Shown: piece by piece, positions 29,859-37,902 of the stretch
How the letters are laid out: every line of letters starts with the position of its first letter
How positions within the stretch are numbered: position 1 is the stretch's first letter
Source: Streptomyces puniciscabiei
GTDB lineage: Bacteria; Actinomycetota; Actinomycetes; Streptomycetales; Streptomycetaceae
Assembly: GCF_006715785.1 (NCBI RefSeq)
Contig: NZ_VFNX01000003.1
Coordinates: forward strand, 124,001-188,000
DNA length: 64,000 nt
Direction: 5' to 3'
The notes under the pieces: generated by a model
The model's database searches: none
What the model saw: the letters and a program-made list of their open reading frames with translations, nothing else
Told to the model about the DNA's origin: nothing
Made by a program: the position numbers and the translations under genes

Positions 29859-31217
29859 TCAGCCGGTGTATGCGGCGAAGACGCGGGTGTAGTCCCAGTC
29901 GGACTGGCTCACGCCGGAGCAGCTGTCGGCGGGACCGCCGGTGCACGGCCGGTCGCGGTTGGCGGACCAGAAGGTCAGCCTGGCGAGGTGGTGGGCCTGT
30001 GCGTAGGCGAGGATGGTGCGGAAGTCGTTCACCGTGACGGTCTCGTTGTTGTCGGTGATCCCGTTCATGGACGAGATGCCCATGTCCCGGTACGCCTGGT
30101 CGTCGCTGTAGTGGTAGGCGTTCTTCAGCGCGTTCTTCAGGCCCTCGGCGGCCTGCGTGGTGAGGTTGCCCATGTTCTGTCCGGCGCCGCCGAAGTCGAA
30201 CGGCATGATGGCCCAGGCGTCCACGGTCAGCCCGGAGGAGGCGGCCCGGTTGATGAGGCTGGTGTCGGGGCCGGACTGTCCCGTGCCCTGGGTGATGTAC
30301 ACCTTCAGGCCGGGGTTGTCGGCCTTGACGGTCTTCAGCGCGTCCACGGTGCGCTGCTGCACGGTGGCGCTGCTGTAGGCGTCGGCCTCGATGTCGATGT
30401 CGATCGCCTTGAGGCCGTAGGCGTTGATGACCTTCTGGTAGGCAGCGGCCAGTTCGCCGGCGCTGGAGCAGGAGCTCTCCAGCTTGTTGCCGCTGTAGCC
30501 GCCGAAGGACGGGATGATGTCACCGCCGTTCGCCCGCACGGTGTTGACGGTCTGCTGGTCGACCCCGCCGGTCAGCGGGCGGCTGCCGTCCCACTGCGGG
30601 TTGCAGTAGCCGTTGCTGAGCACGAAGGCGAGGGTGAACCACTTCACGCCGGTGGCCTGGGTGATGGTGGACGGGTTGGGCGGGCTGCCCCAGCCGTTGT
30701 AGAGGTACGGCGCGACGGCCATCGGCGCGGACGGGGTGCCGTCGCCGCCGCTCGCGGGTGCGTTCCACTTCTGGTTGGCGCCGCCGCTGCAGCTCCAGAT
30801 CTGCGTCCGGGTGCCGTTGGCGGAGTTGTTGTCGGTGACGTCCAGGCACTTGTTCGCCTGGGGGTTGACGATGTCGTGGGCGGCGGTGACGGTCCACTTC
30901 TGGTTCGCGCCGCCGGTACAGGACCACAGCTGCACCTTGGCGCCGTCGGCGGTCGAATTGCCGGTCACGTCGAGGCACTTGCCGAGGGCGCGGATCGTGC
31001 CGTCGCTGCCGACCGTCCACTGCTGGGCGTTCGTGCCGTTGCAGTCGTAGAGCTGGACGGGCGTGCCGTCGGCCGAGTTGGCCCCGGCGACGTCGAGACA
31101 CTTGCCGGCGAGCCCGGTGATGGCTCCGGTCGCGGCCTGGGCGGGGGAAGCGGTGAGCAGTCCGGCGGAGAGTGCCAGGACGCCGAGGGAGACTGCTGCC
31201 GGGAGAGGTCTGGCCAT
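29859..31217 (-). CDS. secreted GH18 chitinase-like protein with ricin-type lectin domain
   Basis: 452 residues. Signal peptide ends SPAQA. Residues about 30-150 are a complete beta-trefoil lectin with three repeats (GKCLDVAGANSADGTPVQLY, GKCLDVTGNSTADG, NKCLDVTDNNSANG, each ending QxW-like QQW/QKW). From about 165, APYLYNGWG starts a GH18 barrel: FTLAFVLSNGYCNPQWDG, IPSFGGYSG, and LKAIDIDIEAD with the DxDxE catalytic line (Glu near 277), then MPFDFGG. Expected to hydrolyse chitin or related beta-1,4-GlcNAc polymer outside the cell. GAAAGG precedes ATG. An inverted repeat in the divergent promoter region may regulate it. Confidence 0.92.
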   Translation of the reverse strand: MARPLPAAVSLGVLALSAGLLTASPAQAATGAITGLAGKCLDVAGANSADGTPVQLYDCNGTNAQQWTVGSDGTIRALGKCLDVTGNSTADGAKVQLWSCTGGANQKWTVTAAHDIVNPQANKCLDVTDNNSANGTRTQIWSCSGGANQKWNAPASGGDGTPSAPMAVAPYLYNGWGSPPNPSTITQATGVKWFTLAFVLSNGYCNPQWDGSRPLTGGVDQQTVNTVRANGGDIIPSFGGYSGNKLESSCSSAGELAAAYQKVINAYGLKAIDIDIEADAYSSATVQQRTVDALKTVKADNPGLKVYITQGTGQSGPDTSLINRAASSGLTVDAWAIMPFDFGGAGQNMGNLTTQAAEGLKNALKNAYHYSDDQAYRDMGISSMNGITDNNETVTVNDFRTILAYAQAHHLARLTFWSANRDRPCTGGPADSCSGVSQSDWDYTRVFAAYTG

Positions 31218-31280
31218 GTTCGGGCGGCCTTTCGCGTGGGGGGTTGCGGGCCAACGCCCATGAGCGAACCGGGCGTTGAA

Positions 31281-31324
31281 GGTCCGTAGACTTTATTTAA
31301 GGCGTGAAACTAAAGGTACGGACC
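31281..31324. promoter_or_regulatory. inverted repeat in the chitinase/unknown divergent promoter region
   Basis: GGTCCGTA (31281-31288) and its complement TACGGACC (31317-31324) flank an A/T-rich 28-bp core containing TTTATTTAA. In the chitinase direction the second element reads TGGTCCGTACCT, which matches 10 of 12 bases of the TGGTCCAGACCT direct-repeat element I recall from Streptomyces chitinase promoters. Candidate operator or activator site. Confidence 0.4.
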
Positions 31325-31355
31325 AGCTGCGTCAAGTGGTGTGACAGGTCTTCAC

Positions 31356-31361
31356 TAGCGT
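31356..31361 (+). promoter_or_regulatory. candidate -10 of a leaderless transcript
   Basis: TAGCGT lies seven bases before ATG 31369, no ribosome site is present, and the spacing would put the transcript start at the ATG. No clear -35 element is visible. Confidence 0.4.
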
Positions 31362-31368
31362 GGGTCCC

Positions 31369-32307
31369 ATGGGTTATGACACGAGCTTCCACCCCGTCGA
31401 CCTGCCGCTGATCGAGCGACGGCTGCTGCCGTACCTCGCCGGACACGGGGACGACGACGCCATCGACGATCTGATCGCCCGCGCCGTCGCGCTACGAAAG
31501 AACCGCTTCCGCGCCAAGGCCTGGGCGCTGGGCGTGCTGGAGCACGCCCTCGACGACGAGAGCCTCGGGTTCGAGACACGACTGCACCTGTGGGGCCGCC
31601 CCTTCCTCATCGTCGGGGCCGGCCCGGAGCGGATCAGCGAGGACATGCAGCGGTATCTCGCCGCCTCCCCGGAGGAGGTGGACACGATCGCGCTCGAGAT
31701 GATCGGCAGGCTCGACCCCGCCCTGCCCGCAAAGGTCCGGCCCGACACGGACGGGCGGTTGCCCGGCGATGCCGTGATCGCGCAGGGCCTCGCAGGCCCC
31801 TTGCGCATCCTGCGCGGTGCGGCGCTGGCCCTGCGCGCGGGAACGCCGGTCGTGCGGCACCCCTCCGACGGCAGGGAGCTGGACGCGGCCCGGCTGCTGA
31901 CCCGCGAGGTTCCGTTCACGGTGCTGGAGTTCGCCTCCGCCCTGCTGCCGGGCTGGATGTCACGTGGCTACACCTGGCCCACTCGGCTGTGCGCGGAAGC
32001 CGGCCTGGCCGTCGAGGGCTTCACCGCGCCCACGGCGCTGGACGGTCTGCTGCGCGCGGAGTTCCCCCGTCTGGAGTGGCCCGAACCGCCCGCCACGATC
32101 GTCGCGAACTACTCGGTCGGCGGCCTGGTCCCGGCAACGGCGACCGGCGCGGCGCGCGCCCATCTCGCCGGGCACCAGGGGAAGTTGGCAGGTGACCCCG
32201 TCGATCTGCGGAAGATCGACGAGGCCCTCGGCGTGGCCGGCCGTCTCGGTGTCGCCTTCTGCGAGGCCACCGAGGTCTACAGCGGCCTGGAAGGCAACCT
32301 CAACTGA
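31369..32307 (+). CDS. conserved hypothetical protein
   Basis: 312-residue soluble protein, not recognised. It starts MGYDTSFHPVDLPLIERRLL; helical in character, without signal peptide or membrane segments. Noteworthy segments: HLWGRPFLIVGAGPERIS, ILRGAALALRAGTPVVRH and TVLEFASALLPGWMSRGYTW. Codon use is normal for the neighbourhood, so it is a real gene. ATG 31369 preferred; GTG 31360 is in frame but overlaps the likely -10. Its last 30 codons have a diverged second copy downstream (32471-32575). Confidence 0.75.
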   Translation: MGYDTSFHPVDLPLIERRLLPYLAGHGDDDAIDDLIARAVALRKNRFRAKAWALGVLEHALDDESLGFETRLHLWGRPFLIVGAGPERISEDMQRYLAASPEEVDTIALEMIGRLDPALPAKVRPDTDGRLPGDAVIAQGLAGPLRILRGAALALRAGTPVVRHPSDGRELDAARLLTREVPFTVLEFASALLPGWMSRGYTWPTRLCAEAGLAVEGFTAPTALDGLLRAEFPRLEWPEPPATIVANYSVGGLVPATATGAARAHLAGHQGKLAGDPVDLRKIDEALGVAGRLGVAFCEATEVYSGLEGNLN

Positions 32308-32470
32308 CCCCGCCCCCCGCCTCCGACCTCCCGCACCACAGCAGCCTGGAAGGCGACCTCAACTGCCTCCCAACCCCGGCCTCCGCCCTCCCCCACCCCG
32401 CGAACCGCCGCCGGCACAGCTCCGCGTACCACCCAGCACCCGGGCCGGTCGGCGCGCACTCCCCCGAACC

Positions 32471-32575
32471 GCGGAAGACCGACAACGCCCTGAGCGCGGC
32501 CACCGCCGTCCCGGTGTCGCCCTTTGCGGAAACCACCGAGGTCCGCAGAAGCCTGGAAGGCAGCCTCAGCTGACC
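32471..32575. repeat. diverged duplicate of the 3' end of the preceding gene
   Basis: About 105 bp starting GCGGAAGACCGACAACGCCC repeats, with scattered substitutions and a 3-base indel, the last 100 bp of the hypothetical gene (32208-32309), including GGTGTCGCC, CACCGAGGT and GCCTGGAAGGC followed by AGCTGACC. A shorter third copy of the GCCTGGAAGGC-ACCTCAACTG tail is at 32344-32368. The duplicate's end supplies the final codon and stop of the convergent ABC transporter gene. Confidence 0.8.
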
Positions 32576-34458
32576 GCCACTTCGGCGTCCGGCTCCGCTC
32601 GCCCCGCGAACTGCGTCCGGTGCAGCTCGGCATAGCGTCCGTCCGCCGCCAGCAACTCCTCGTGCGTGCCCCGTTCCACGATCCGCCCGGACTCCACGAC
32701 GAGGATCTGGTCGGCGGCCCGGACCGTGGACAGGCGGTGGGCGATGACCACGGCGGTGCGGCCCTCCAGGGCCTCGGTGAGGGCCTCCTGGACGGCCGCC
32801 TCGGAGGTGTTGTCCAGGTGGGCGGTGGCCTCGTCCAGGATGACCACACGCTGCCGGGCCAGCAGCAGCCGGGCGATGGTCATGCGCTGGCGTTCGCCGC
32901 CGGACAGACGGTAGCCGCGCTCGCCGACCACCGTGTCCAGGCCGTCGGGCAGGGACCGTACGACGTCGGCCAGGCGGGCGCGGCCGAGGGCGTCCCAGAG
33001 CTCCTCGTCCGTGGCGTCGGGCCGGGCCAGCAGCAGGTTGGCGCGGACGCTGTCGTGGAACAGGTGGCCGTCCTGGGTGACCATGCCGAGCGTGCCGCGC
33101 AGGGACGCGGCCGTGAGGTCGCGGACGTCGACCCCGCCCAGCCGCACCGCGCCCGCGTCGACGTCGTACAGGCGCGGCAGCAGCTGGGCGATGGTGGACT
33201 TGCCGGCACCGGAGGAGCCGACGAGGGCGACGGTCTGTCCGGGTTCGGCGCGGAAGGAGACGCCGTGCAGGACCTCGGAGCCGCCGCGGCTGTCGAGGGC
33301 GGCGACCTCCTCCAGGGAGGCGAGGGAGACCTGGTCGGCCGAGGGGTACGAGAAGCGGACGTCGTCGAACTCGACGGCGACCGGACCCTCGGGGACCTCG
33401 CGGGCGTCCGGCTTCTCCTCGATCAGCGGCTTGAGGTCCAGCACCTCGAAGACCCGCTCGAAGCTGACGAGCGCGCTCATGACCTCGACCCGGGCTCCGG
33501 CGAGCGCGGTCAGCGGGGCGTACAGACGGGTCAGCAGCAGGGCGAGGGAGACGACCGCGCCGGCCTGCAGAGTGCCGTGCAGCGCGAACCAGCCGCCGAG
33601 GCCGTAGACGAGGGCCAGCGCGAGGGCGGAGACCAGGGTGAGGGAGGTGATGAACACCGACTGGGCCGTGGCCGTGCGGACGCCGATGTCCCGGACTCGC
33701 GCGGCGCGGGCCGTGAACTCCGCCGACTCCTCCTCGGGGCGGCCGAACAGCTTGACCAGGGTGGCGCCGGGCGCGGAGAAGCGCTCGGTCATCCGGGTTC
33801 CCATGGCCGCGTTGAGCGCCGCCGCCTCGCGCTGCATGCGCGCCATCCGGGTGCCCATGCGGCGTGCGGGCAGCACGAACACAGGCAGCAGCACCAGCGC
33901 GAGCAGGGTGATCTGCCAGGACAGGGTGAGCATCACCGCGAGGGTGAGCAGCAGCGTGACCAGGTTGCTGACCACGCCGGAGAGAGTGTTGGCGAACGCC
34001 CGCTGGGCGCCGATCACGTCGTTGTTGAGTCGGCTGACCAGCGCTCCCGTACGAGTCCGTGTGAAGAACGCGACGGGCATGCGCTGCACATGATCGAACA
34101 CAGCCGTTCTGAGGTCGAGGATGAGTCCCTCCCCGAGCGTCGCCGACAGGCGCCGGCCGAGGATGCCGAGCCCCGCCTCCGCGAGGGCGACGAGCGCGAT
34201 GAGCAGGGAGAGCCGGACCACCGTGCCGGAGTCGTGCCCCGCCACGATCGCGTCCACGACACGGCCGGCGAGCACCGGGGTGGCCACGGCGAGCAGGGCC
34301 GTGGCCACCCCGAGCAGTACGAACCGGACGATGCCCGCGCGGTGCGGGCGGGCGAAGGCGGCGATACGGCGCAGCGTGGCCCGGGCGAAGGGTCTGCGCT
34401 CGGACTGTGCGTTCATCACGCTGTGCAGCTGCATCCATGCGGTGGTCTCCATGCTCAT
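32566..34458 (-). CDS. ABC exporter, fused membrane and ATPase domains
   Basis: 630-residue half transporter (ABCB/MsbA-like) that would work as a dimer. Six membrane helices span about 35-310, with intracellular-loop motif RTRTGALVSRLNND. The nucleotide-binding domain has VALVGSSGAGKST (Walker A, about 413), Q-loop VTQDGHLFHDS, signature LSGGERQR (about 516), Walker B VVILDEAT and IAHRL. Substrate is not evident; multidrug or lipid is typical. Starts MSMETTAWMQLHS at ATG 34458 with no ribosome site; a MerR-type promoter ends seven bases upstream, so the mRNA is probably leaderless. Its stop codon lies in a duplicated fragment. Confidence 0.93.
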   Translation of the reverse strand: MSMETTAWMQLHSVMNAQSERRPFARATLRRIAAFARPHRAGIVRFVLLGVATALLAVATPVLAGRVVDAIVAGHDSGTVVRLSLLIALVALAEAGLGILGRRLSATLGEGLILDLRTAVFDHVQRMPVAFFTRTRTGALVSRLNNDVIGAQRAFANTLSGVVSNLVTLLLTLAVMLTLSWQITLLALVLLPVFVLPARRMGTRMARMQREAAALNAAMGTRMTERFSAPGATLVKLFGRPEEESAEFTARAARVRDIGVRTATAQSVFITSLTLVSALALALVYGLGGWFALHGTLQAGAVVSLALLLTRLYAPLTALAGARVEVMSALVSFERVFEVLDLKPLIEEKPDAREVPEGPVAVEFDDVRFSYPSADQVSLASLEEVAALDSRGGSEVLHGVSFRAEPGQTVALVGSSGAGKSTIAQLLPRLYDVDAGAVRLGGVDVRDLTAASLRGTLGMVTQDGHLFHDSVRANLLLARPDATDEELWDALGRARLADVVRSLPDGLDTVVGERGYRLSGGERQRMTIARLLLARQRVVILDEATAHLDNTSEAAVQEALTEALEGRTAVVIAHRLSTVRAADQILVVESGRIVERGTHEELLAADGRYAELHRTQFAGRAEPDAEVAVS

Positions 34459-34465
34459 AAGAGAG

Positions 34466-34496
34466 AACGTAGAACCTCAACCTTCGTTGAGGTCAA
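34466..34496 (-). promoter_or_regulatory. MerR-type promoter of the ABC exporter
   Basis: On the minus strand TTGACC (34496-34491) and TACGTT (34471-34466) are separated by 19 bp, two more than optimal, and the spacer is filled by a perfect dyad, ACCTCAAC and GTTGAGGT around four bases (34474-34493). Overlong spacer with a central dyad is the hallmark of promoters activated by MerR-family proteins through DNA underwinding. No MerR gene lies nearby. Confidence 0.75.
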
Positions 34497-34548
34497 TGTT
34501 CCCGTCTTTTCACCCCCCGTTGGGACGGCAGGGAGAACCTCTGCGGAT

Positions 34549-35523
34549 GTGACTGCCGTCCCGCTCTCCCCACCTCCCCGGGGACGACTCCCCCGTCGCG
34601 TCCCCGTCCGCCACGTGCTGTGCCTGGTGCCGCTCGTCCTCGTCGCCGTGGTCGCCCTGCGGAACCGCTCGCTGCTCGCCGAGGGCTTCGGCCAGCTGCG
34701 CACCGCCTCCTGGCCGTGGCTGCTCGCGGCGGCCGGTGCCACGTGTCTGACCTGGGTGGCCGCCGCGTTCACCCGGCAGGGCGCGGTGGTGCAGCCGCTG
34801 CCGAAGGGGCGGCTGCTGGCCACCCAGTTCGCGGCGGCCTCGGCCAACCATCTGCTGCCCACCGGGCTGGGCGCGGGCGCGGTGAACCTGCGCTTCATGA
34901 CCGTGTGCGGGGTGCCGCTCGCCCGCTCCTCGGCCGCGCTCGCCCTGTATCTGCTGGCCGAGTCGGTGGGCCGGGTCGGTCTGCTGTCCGTGCTGCTGCT
35001 GGCCTTCCCCGACGCACTGGACCTCGGCCCCCTGCTGCCGGACGGCTCGGCCCTGCCGCTGCTGCTGGGCGCGGCCGGCCTGCTGGTGACGGCGGCGGCC
35101 GTCGTGGCCCTCGTACGACCGCTGCGCGCACGCGTGTGCGCGTTCGTCCGGGACGCCCTCGGCGAGGCACGGTCGGTGCACACCCGGCCGGCCCGGGCGC
35201 TGGCTCTGTGGGGCGGCTCGCTGGCCTTCCCCGCGCTGCAGGCGGCCGGTCTGGCCGCGGTCGGCCAGGCGCTCAGGCTGCCGGTGCCGGTGGCGCACAT
35301 GGTGCTCGCCTACCTCGCGGCGACGGTGGCGGTGGCGCTGGTGCCCACTCCGGGCGGGCTGGGCTCGGTCGAGGCGGCGCTGATCGTGGCCCTGGTCGCG
35401 GTCGGCGGCCCGGCCGCGGTGGCCACGGCGGTGGTCCTCGCCTACCGGATCATCACCGTGTGGGTGCCGCTGCTGCCGGGCGCGCTGACCCTGGGGGCGC
35501 TGGTACGGCTCAAGGTCATCTGA
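34549..35523 (+). CDS. lysylphosphatidylglycerol synthase-type transmembrane (flippase-like) protein
   Basis: 324 residues with about eight membrane helices and no catalytic domain, matching the stand-alone LPG_synthase_TM/AglD-like family. Typical blocks: LAAAGATCLTWVAAAFTRQG, FAAASANHLLPTGLGAGAVN, YLLAESVGR, and the C-terminal VALVPTPGGLGSVEAALI with AYRIITVWVPLLPG. Members are thought to flip lipids or glycolipids. GTG 34549 is the first start in frame after GGGAGAA, at a long 13-base spacing. Followed 41 bp later by the enoyl-CoA hydratase gene. Confidence 0.85.
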   Translation: MTAVPLSPPPRGRLPRRVPVRHVLCLVPLVLVAVVALRNRSLLAEGFGQLRTASWPWLLAAAGATCLTWVAAAFTRQGAVVQPLPKGRLLATQFAAASANHLLPTGLGAGAVNLRFMTVCGVPLARSSAALALYLLAESVGRVGLLSVLLLAFPDALDLGPLLPDGSALPLLLGAAGLLVTAAAVVALVRPLRARVCAFVRDALGEARSVHTRPARALALWGGSLAFPALQAAGLAAVGQALRLPVPVAHMVLAYLAATVAVALVPTPGGLGSVEAALIVALVAVGGPAAVATAVVLAYRIITVWVPLLPGALTLGALVRLKVI

Positions 35524-35564
35524 GGCACAGTGGCCTTGCCGAACCAGAACCAGGAGGGCTTCCC

Positions 35565-36329
35565 ATGCCGGTCCGCGTGGAGCGCACGGAGTACGTCACC
35601 ACGGTCGTCCTGTCCCGGCCGGCGGCCCGCAACGCGGTGGACGGCCCCACGGCCGCCGAACTCGCCTCCGCCTTCCGCGAGTTCGAGGCCGACGACACCG
35701 CCCGGGTGGCGGTGCTGTGGGGTGAGGGCGGCACGTTCTGCGCGGGGGCGGACCTGAAGGCGATCGGTACCGGGCGCGGCAACCGGGTGGCCGAGGACGG
35801 TGACGGGCCGATGGGGCCGACCCGGATGCGGCTGTCGAAACCGGTGATCGCTGCCGTCGCCGGGCACGCGGTCGCGGGCGGCCTCGAACTCGCCCTGTGG
35901 TGCGATCTGCGGGTCGCTGAGGAGGACGCCGTGTTCGGGGTGTTCTGCCGCCGCTGGGGCGTGCCGCTGATCGACGGCGGCACGGTACGGCTGCCCCGGC
36001 TGATCGGCACCGGCCGGGCCATGGACATGATCCTCACCGGCCGCCCGGTACAGGCCCGGGAGGCCCACGAGATGGGCCTCGTGAACCGTGTGGTGCCCAC
36101 GGGGCGCGCCCGCGCCGAGGCCGAGGCGCTGGCCGCTGCCATCGCCCGCTTCCCGCAGGCCTGCCTGCGCAGCGACCGCGCGTCGGTCCTCGACCAGGAG
36201 GGCCTGGACGAGGAGACGGCCCTGCGCGGGGAACTCCGGCACGGCCTGGGCGTGCTGGCGGAGAGCGCGGAGGGCGCCGCCCGGTTCGCCGCCGGGTCGG
36301 GGCGGCACGGGTCGTTCACGGACCTGTGA
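35565..36329 (+). CDS. enoyl-CoA hydratase/isomerase family protein
   Basis: 254-residue crotonase-fold protein. Oxyanion-hole segments GGTFCAGADLKAI and AAVAGHAVAGGLELALWCDL are intact; FGVFCRRWGVPLIDGGTVRL and LTGRPVQAREAHEMGLVN follow. At the two usual hydratase Glu positions, one lies in the GGLELA/EEDAVFG region and the second (GVPLIDGG) is replaced, so the reaction may be isomerisation, hydrolysis or hydration of a non-standard acyl-CoA. AGGAGG precedes ATG. Confidence 0.92.
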   Translation: MPVRVERTEYVTTVVLSRPAARNAVDGPTAAELASAFREFEADDTARVAVLWGEGGTFCAGADLKAIGTGRGNRVAEDGDGPMGPTRMRLSKPVIAAVAGHAVAGGLELALWCDLRVAEEDAVFGVFCRRWGVPLIDGGTVRLPRLIGTGRAMDMILTGRPVQAREAHEMGLVNRVVPTGRARAEAEALAAAIARFPQACLRSDRASVLDQEGLDEETALRGELRHGLGVLAESAEGAARFAAGSGRHGSFTDL

Positions 36330-36372
36330 GCGCCCCCTGTCGGCCCTCGGACGCTTCCGGCGGCCGGCCCGC

Positions 36373-37902
36373 TCAGCCCGCGCTCACCCGTACCTCGCCG
36401 CCCTTCGGGTCGACCCGGCCCGTCCAGCCTGCGGTCAGGGTCAGGGTGCGGTTGGGCAGTGCGGTCCCGAGCGTCGGCCGCTCGCGGTGCAGGAGGCGGC
36501 CGTCCTGGTGGACCCGGAGGACGGGGCGGGTCAGCGGGGTGCTGGTGCGCAGGACGTAACGGGTGGGCGGGTCGGCGGGGACGACACGGTTGGGGGCGAT
36601 CCAGCGCAGCGGAGCCTCGACGGCGAGCGGGACTGCCGGGTCCGGCCAGGGGGCGCCCGCCAGGAAGTCCAGGACGGTGCCGGCCACCCCGTTCCCCTCG
36701 GCGGCCGCGGTGCCGGCGCGCTCGACGGCGTGCAGGACGTTCCCGGCGGCGAAGACCCCGGGGCGCGAGGTGCGCAGGGCGCCGTCGACGGCGGGACCGC
36801 GGGTGCCGGGGTCCAGGGCGAGGGCGCCACGGCGGGCGAGTTCGTGGTCGGGGAGGAAGTCGCCGGTGAACACGACGGTGTCGCAGGCCAGTACGGCCGT
36901 ACGGCCGTCGCGGTGACGGACGCGGACGCCGGACAGGCGGCCGTGCCCGAGGAGTTCGGTGACCGTGGTGTACGTCAGCAGCGGGACGCGGTCGAGCAGC
37001 CGGGCCGACCGGGCGCGGACCCGGCCGGTCTGGGCGCACGGGTGTTCCGTGACCAGAGCCACGACCTCGGCGCCGGCCGCGCGCACGGTGTCGGCGGCCG
37101 CGTACGAGACGTCCTCGGAGCCGACGACGACCGCACGGGTGCCGACGCGCTGCCCGAACAGGTGGACCGCCTGTTGGAGTTCGCCGGTGGTGTAGACACC
37201 GGCGGGCCGGGTTCCGGGCACCAGCCGGGCGGTGCGCGGCCGTTCGCGGGCCCCGGTGGCCAGTACGACGGCCCGCGCCTCGATGACCTCGGGCCCGCCG
37301 GGTCCGACGGCGGTGAGCAGCGTGCCGATCCTCGGTCCGACAGTGGTGAGAGGCGTGCCGATGCTCGGTCCCACGGTGGTGAGCGGCGTGCCGATGCTCG
37401 GTCCCACGGCACCGGACACCGGCCCGCGGCCGGCGCCGGCACGGTCGGCCGGGCTCGCCGGTCCGACCGGCCCGGTTCCGGCAGCGCTCGCCCCCACGGT
37501 CCGGCCGGTCGCGGCGGGTGCCGCCGGGAACTCCTCGGCCCGGCCCCGGTCCGTGAAACTCCCCCCTGCCCCGGGGCCCCGGTCCGCCGCCGCATCCTGG
37601 TCGTTCCCGGCCTCCGGAGCCGCAGCCCACGCCCAGTCCAGTACGGTCACCCCGGTGCGGATCACCGCTCCCGCGCGGTCGGCGGCCTCGGTCAGCAGGC
37701 GGGCGTAGGCGGGTCCGGTCAGCGGGCGGGTCCATGCGCCGAAGCCGCCGTGCGCACAGTGCCGCGGCACTCCGCCCGCCTCCGCCTCCCGCTCCAGCAC
37801 CTCCACCCGTCCCACGCCGGAGACTGCCAGCCGTGCCGCGGCGGCGAGTCCGGCTGGCCCGGCACCGACGACGAGAACGTCGACGCGGCGAGGTGTCGTC
37901 AT
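36373..37902 (-). CDS. FAD/NAD(P)-dependent oxidoreductase with repeat insertion
   Basis: 509 residues. VDVLVVGAGPAGLAAAARLA is the FAD Rossmann loop; ARAVVLATGARERPR and VVVGSEDVSYAAADTVRAAG (NAD loop region) and RPGVFAAGNVLHAVE complete a two-dinucleotide flavoenzyme like the HcnB/GlpB-type partner subunits. Between VTVLDWAW (about 84) and EVIEARAVVLATG (about 190) lies an Ala/Gly-rich insertion of roughly 80-90 residues absent from relatives, ending in three 11-residue repeats (VGPSIGTPLTT type). ATG 37902 overlaps the glycerol-3-phosphate dehydrogenase stop (ATGA). Third gene of the glycerol operon, maybe an electron-transfer partner of the dehydrogenase. Confidence 0.88.
   Translation of the reverse strand: MTTPRRVDVLVVGAGPAGLAAAARLAVSGVGRVEVLEREAEAGGVPRHCAHGGFGAWTRPLTGPAYARLLTEAADRAGAVIRTGVTVLDWAWAAAPEAGNDQDAAADRGPGAGGSFTDRGRAEEFPAAPAATGRTVGASAAGTGPVGPASPADRAGAGRGPVSGAVGPSIGTPLTTVGPSIGTPLTTVGPRIGTLLTAVGPGGPEVIEARAVVLATGARERPRTARLVPGTRPAGVYTTGELQQAVHLFGQRVGTRAVVVGSEDVSYAAADTVRAAGAEVVALVTEHPCAQTGRVRARSARLLDRVPLLTYTTVTELLGHGRLSGVRVRHRDGRTAVLACDTVVFTGDFLPDHELARRGALALDPGTRGPAVDGALRTSRPGVFAAGNVLHAVERAGTAAAEGNGVAGTVLDFLAGAPWPDPAVPLAVEAPLRWIAPNRVVPADPPTRYVLRTSTPLTRPVLRVHQDGRLLHRERPTLGTALPNRTLTLTAGWTGRVDPKGGEVRVSAG
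37310..37408. repeat. 33-bp tandem repeat (3 copies) inside an oxidoreductase gene
   Basis: Units at 37310-37342, 37343-37375 and 37376-37408; copies two and three differ by one base (GAGAGGCGTGCCGATGCTCG against GAGCGGCGTGCCGATGCTCG). In frame it encodes an 11-residue repeat. Confidence 0.92.
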
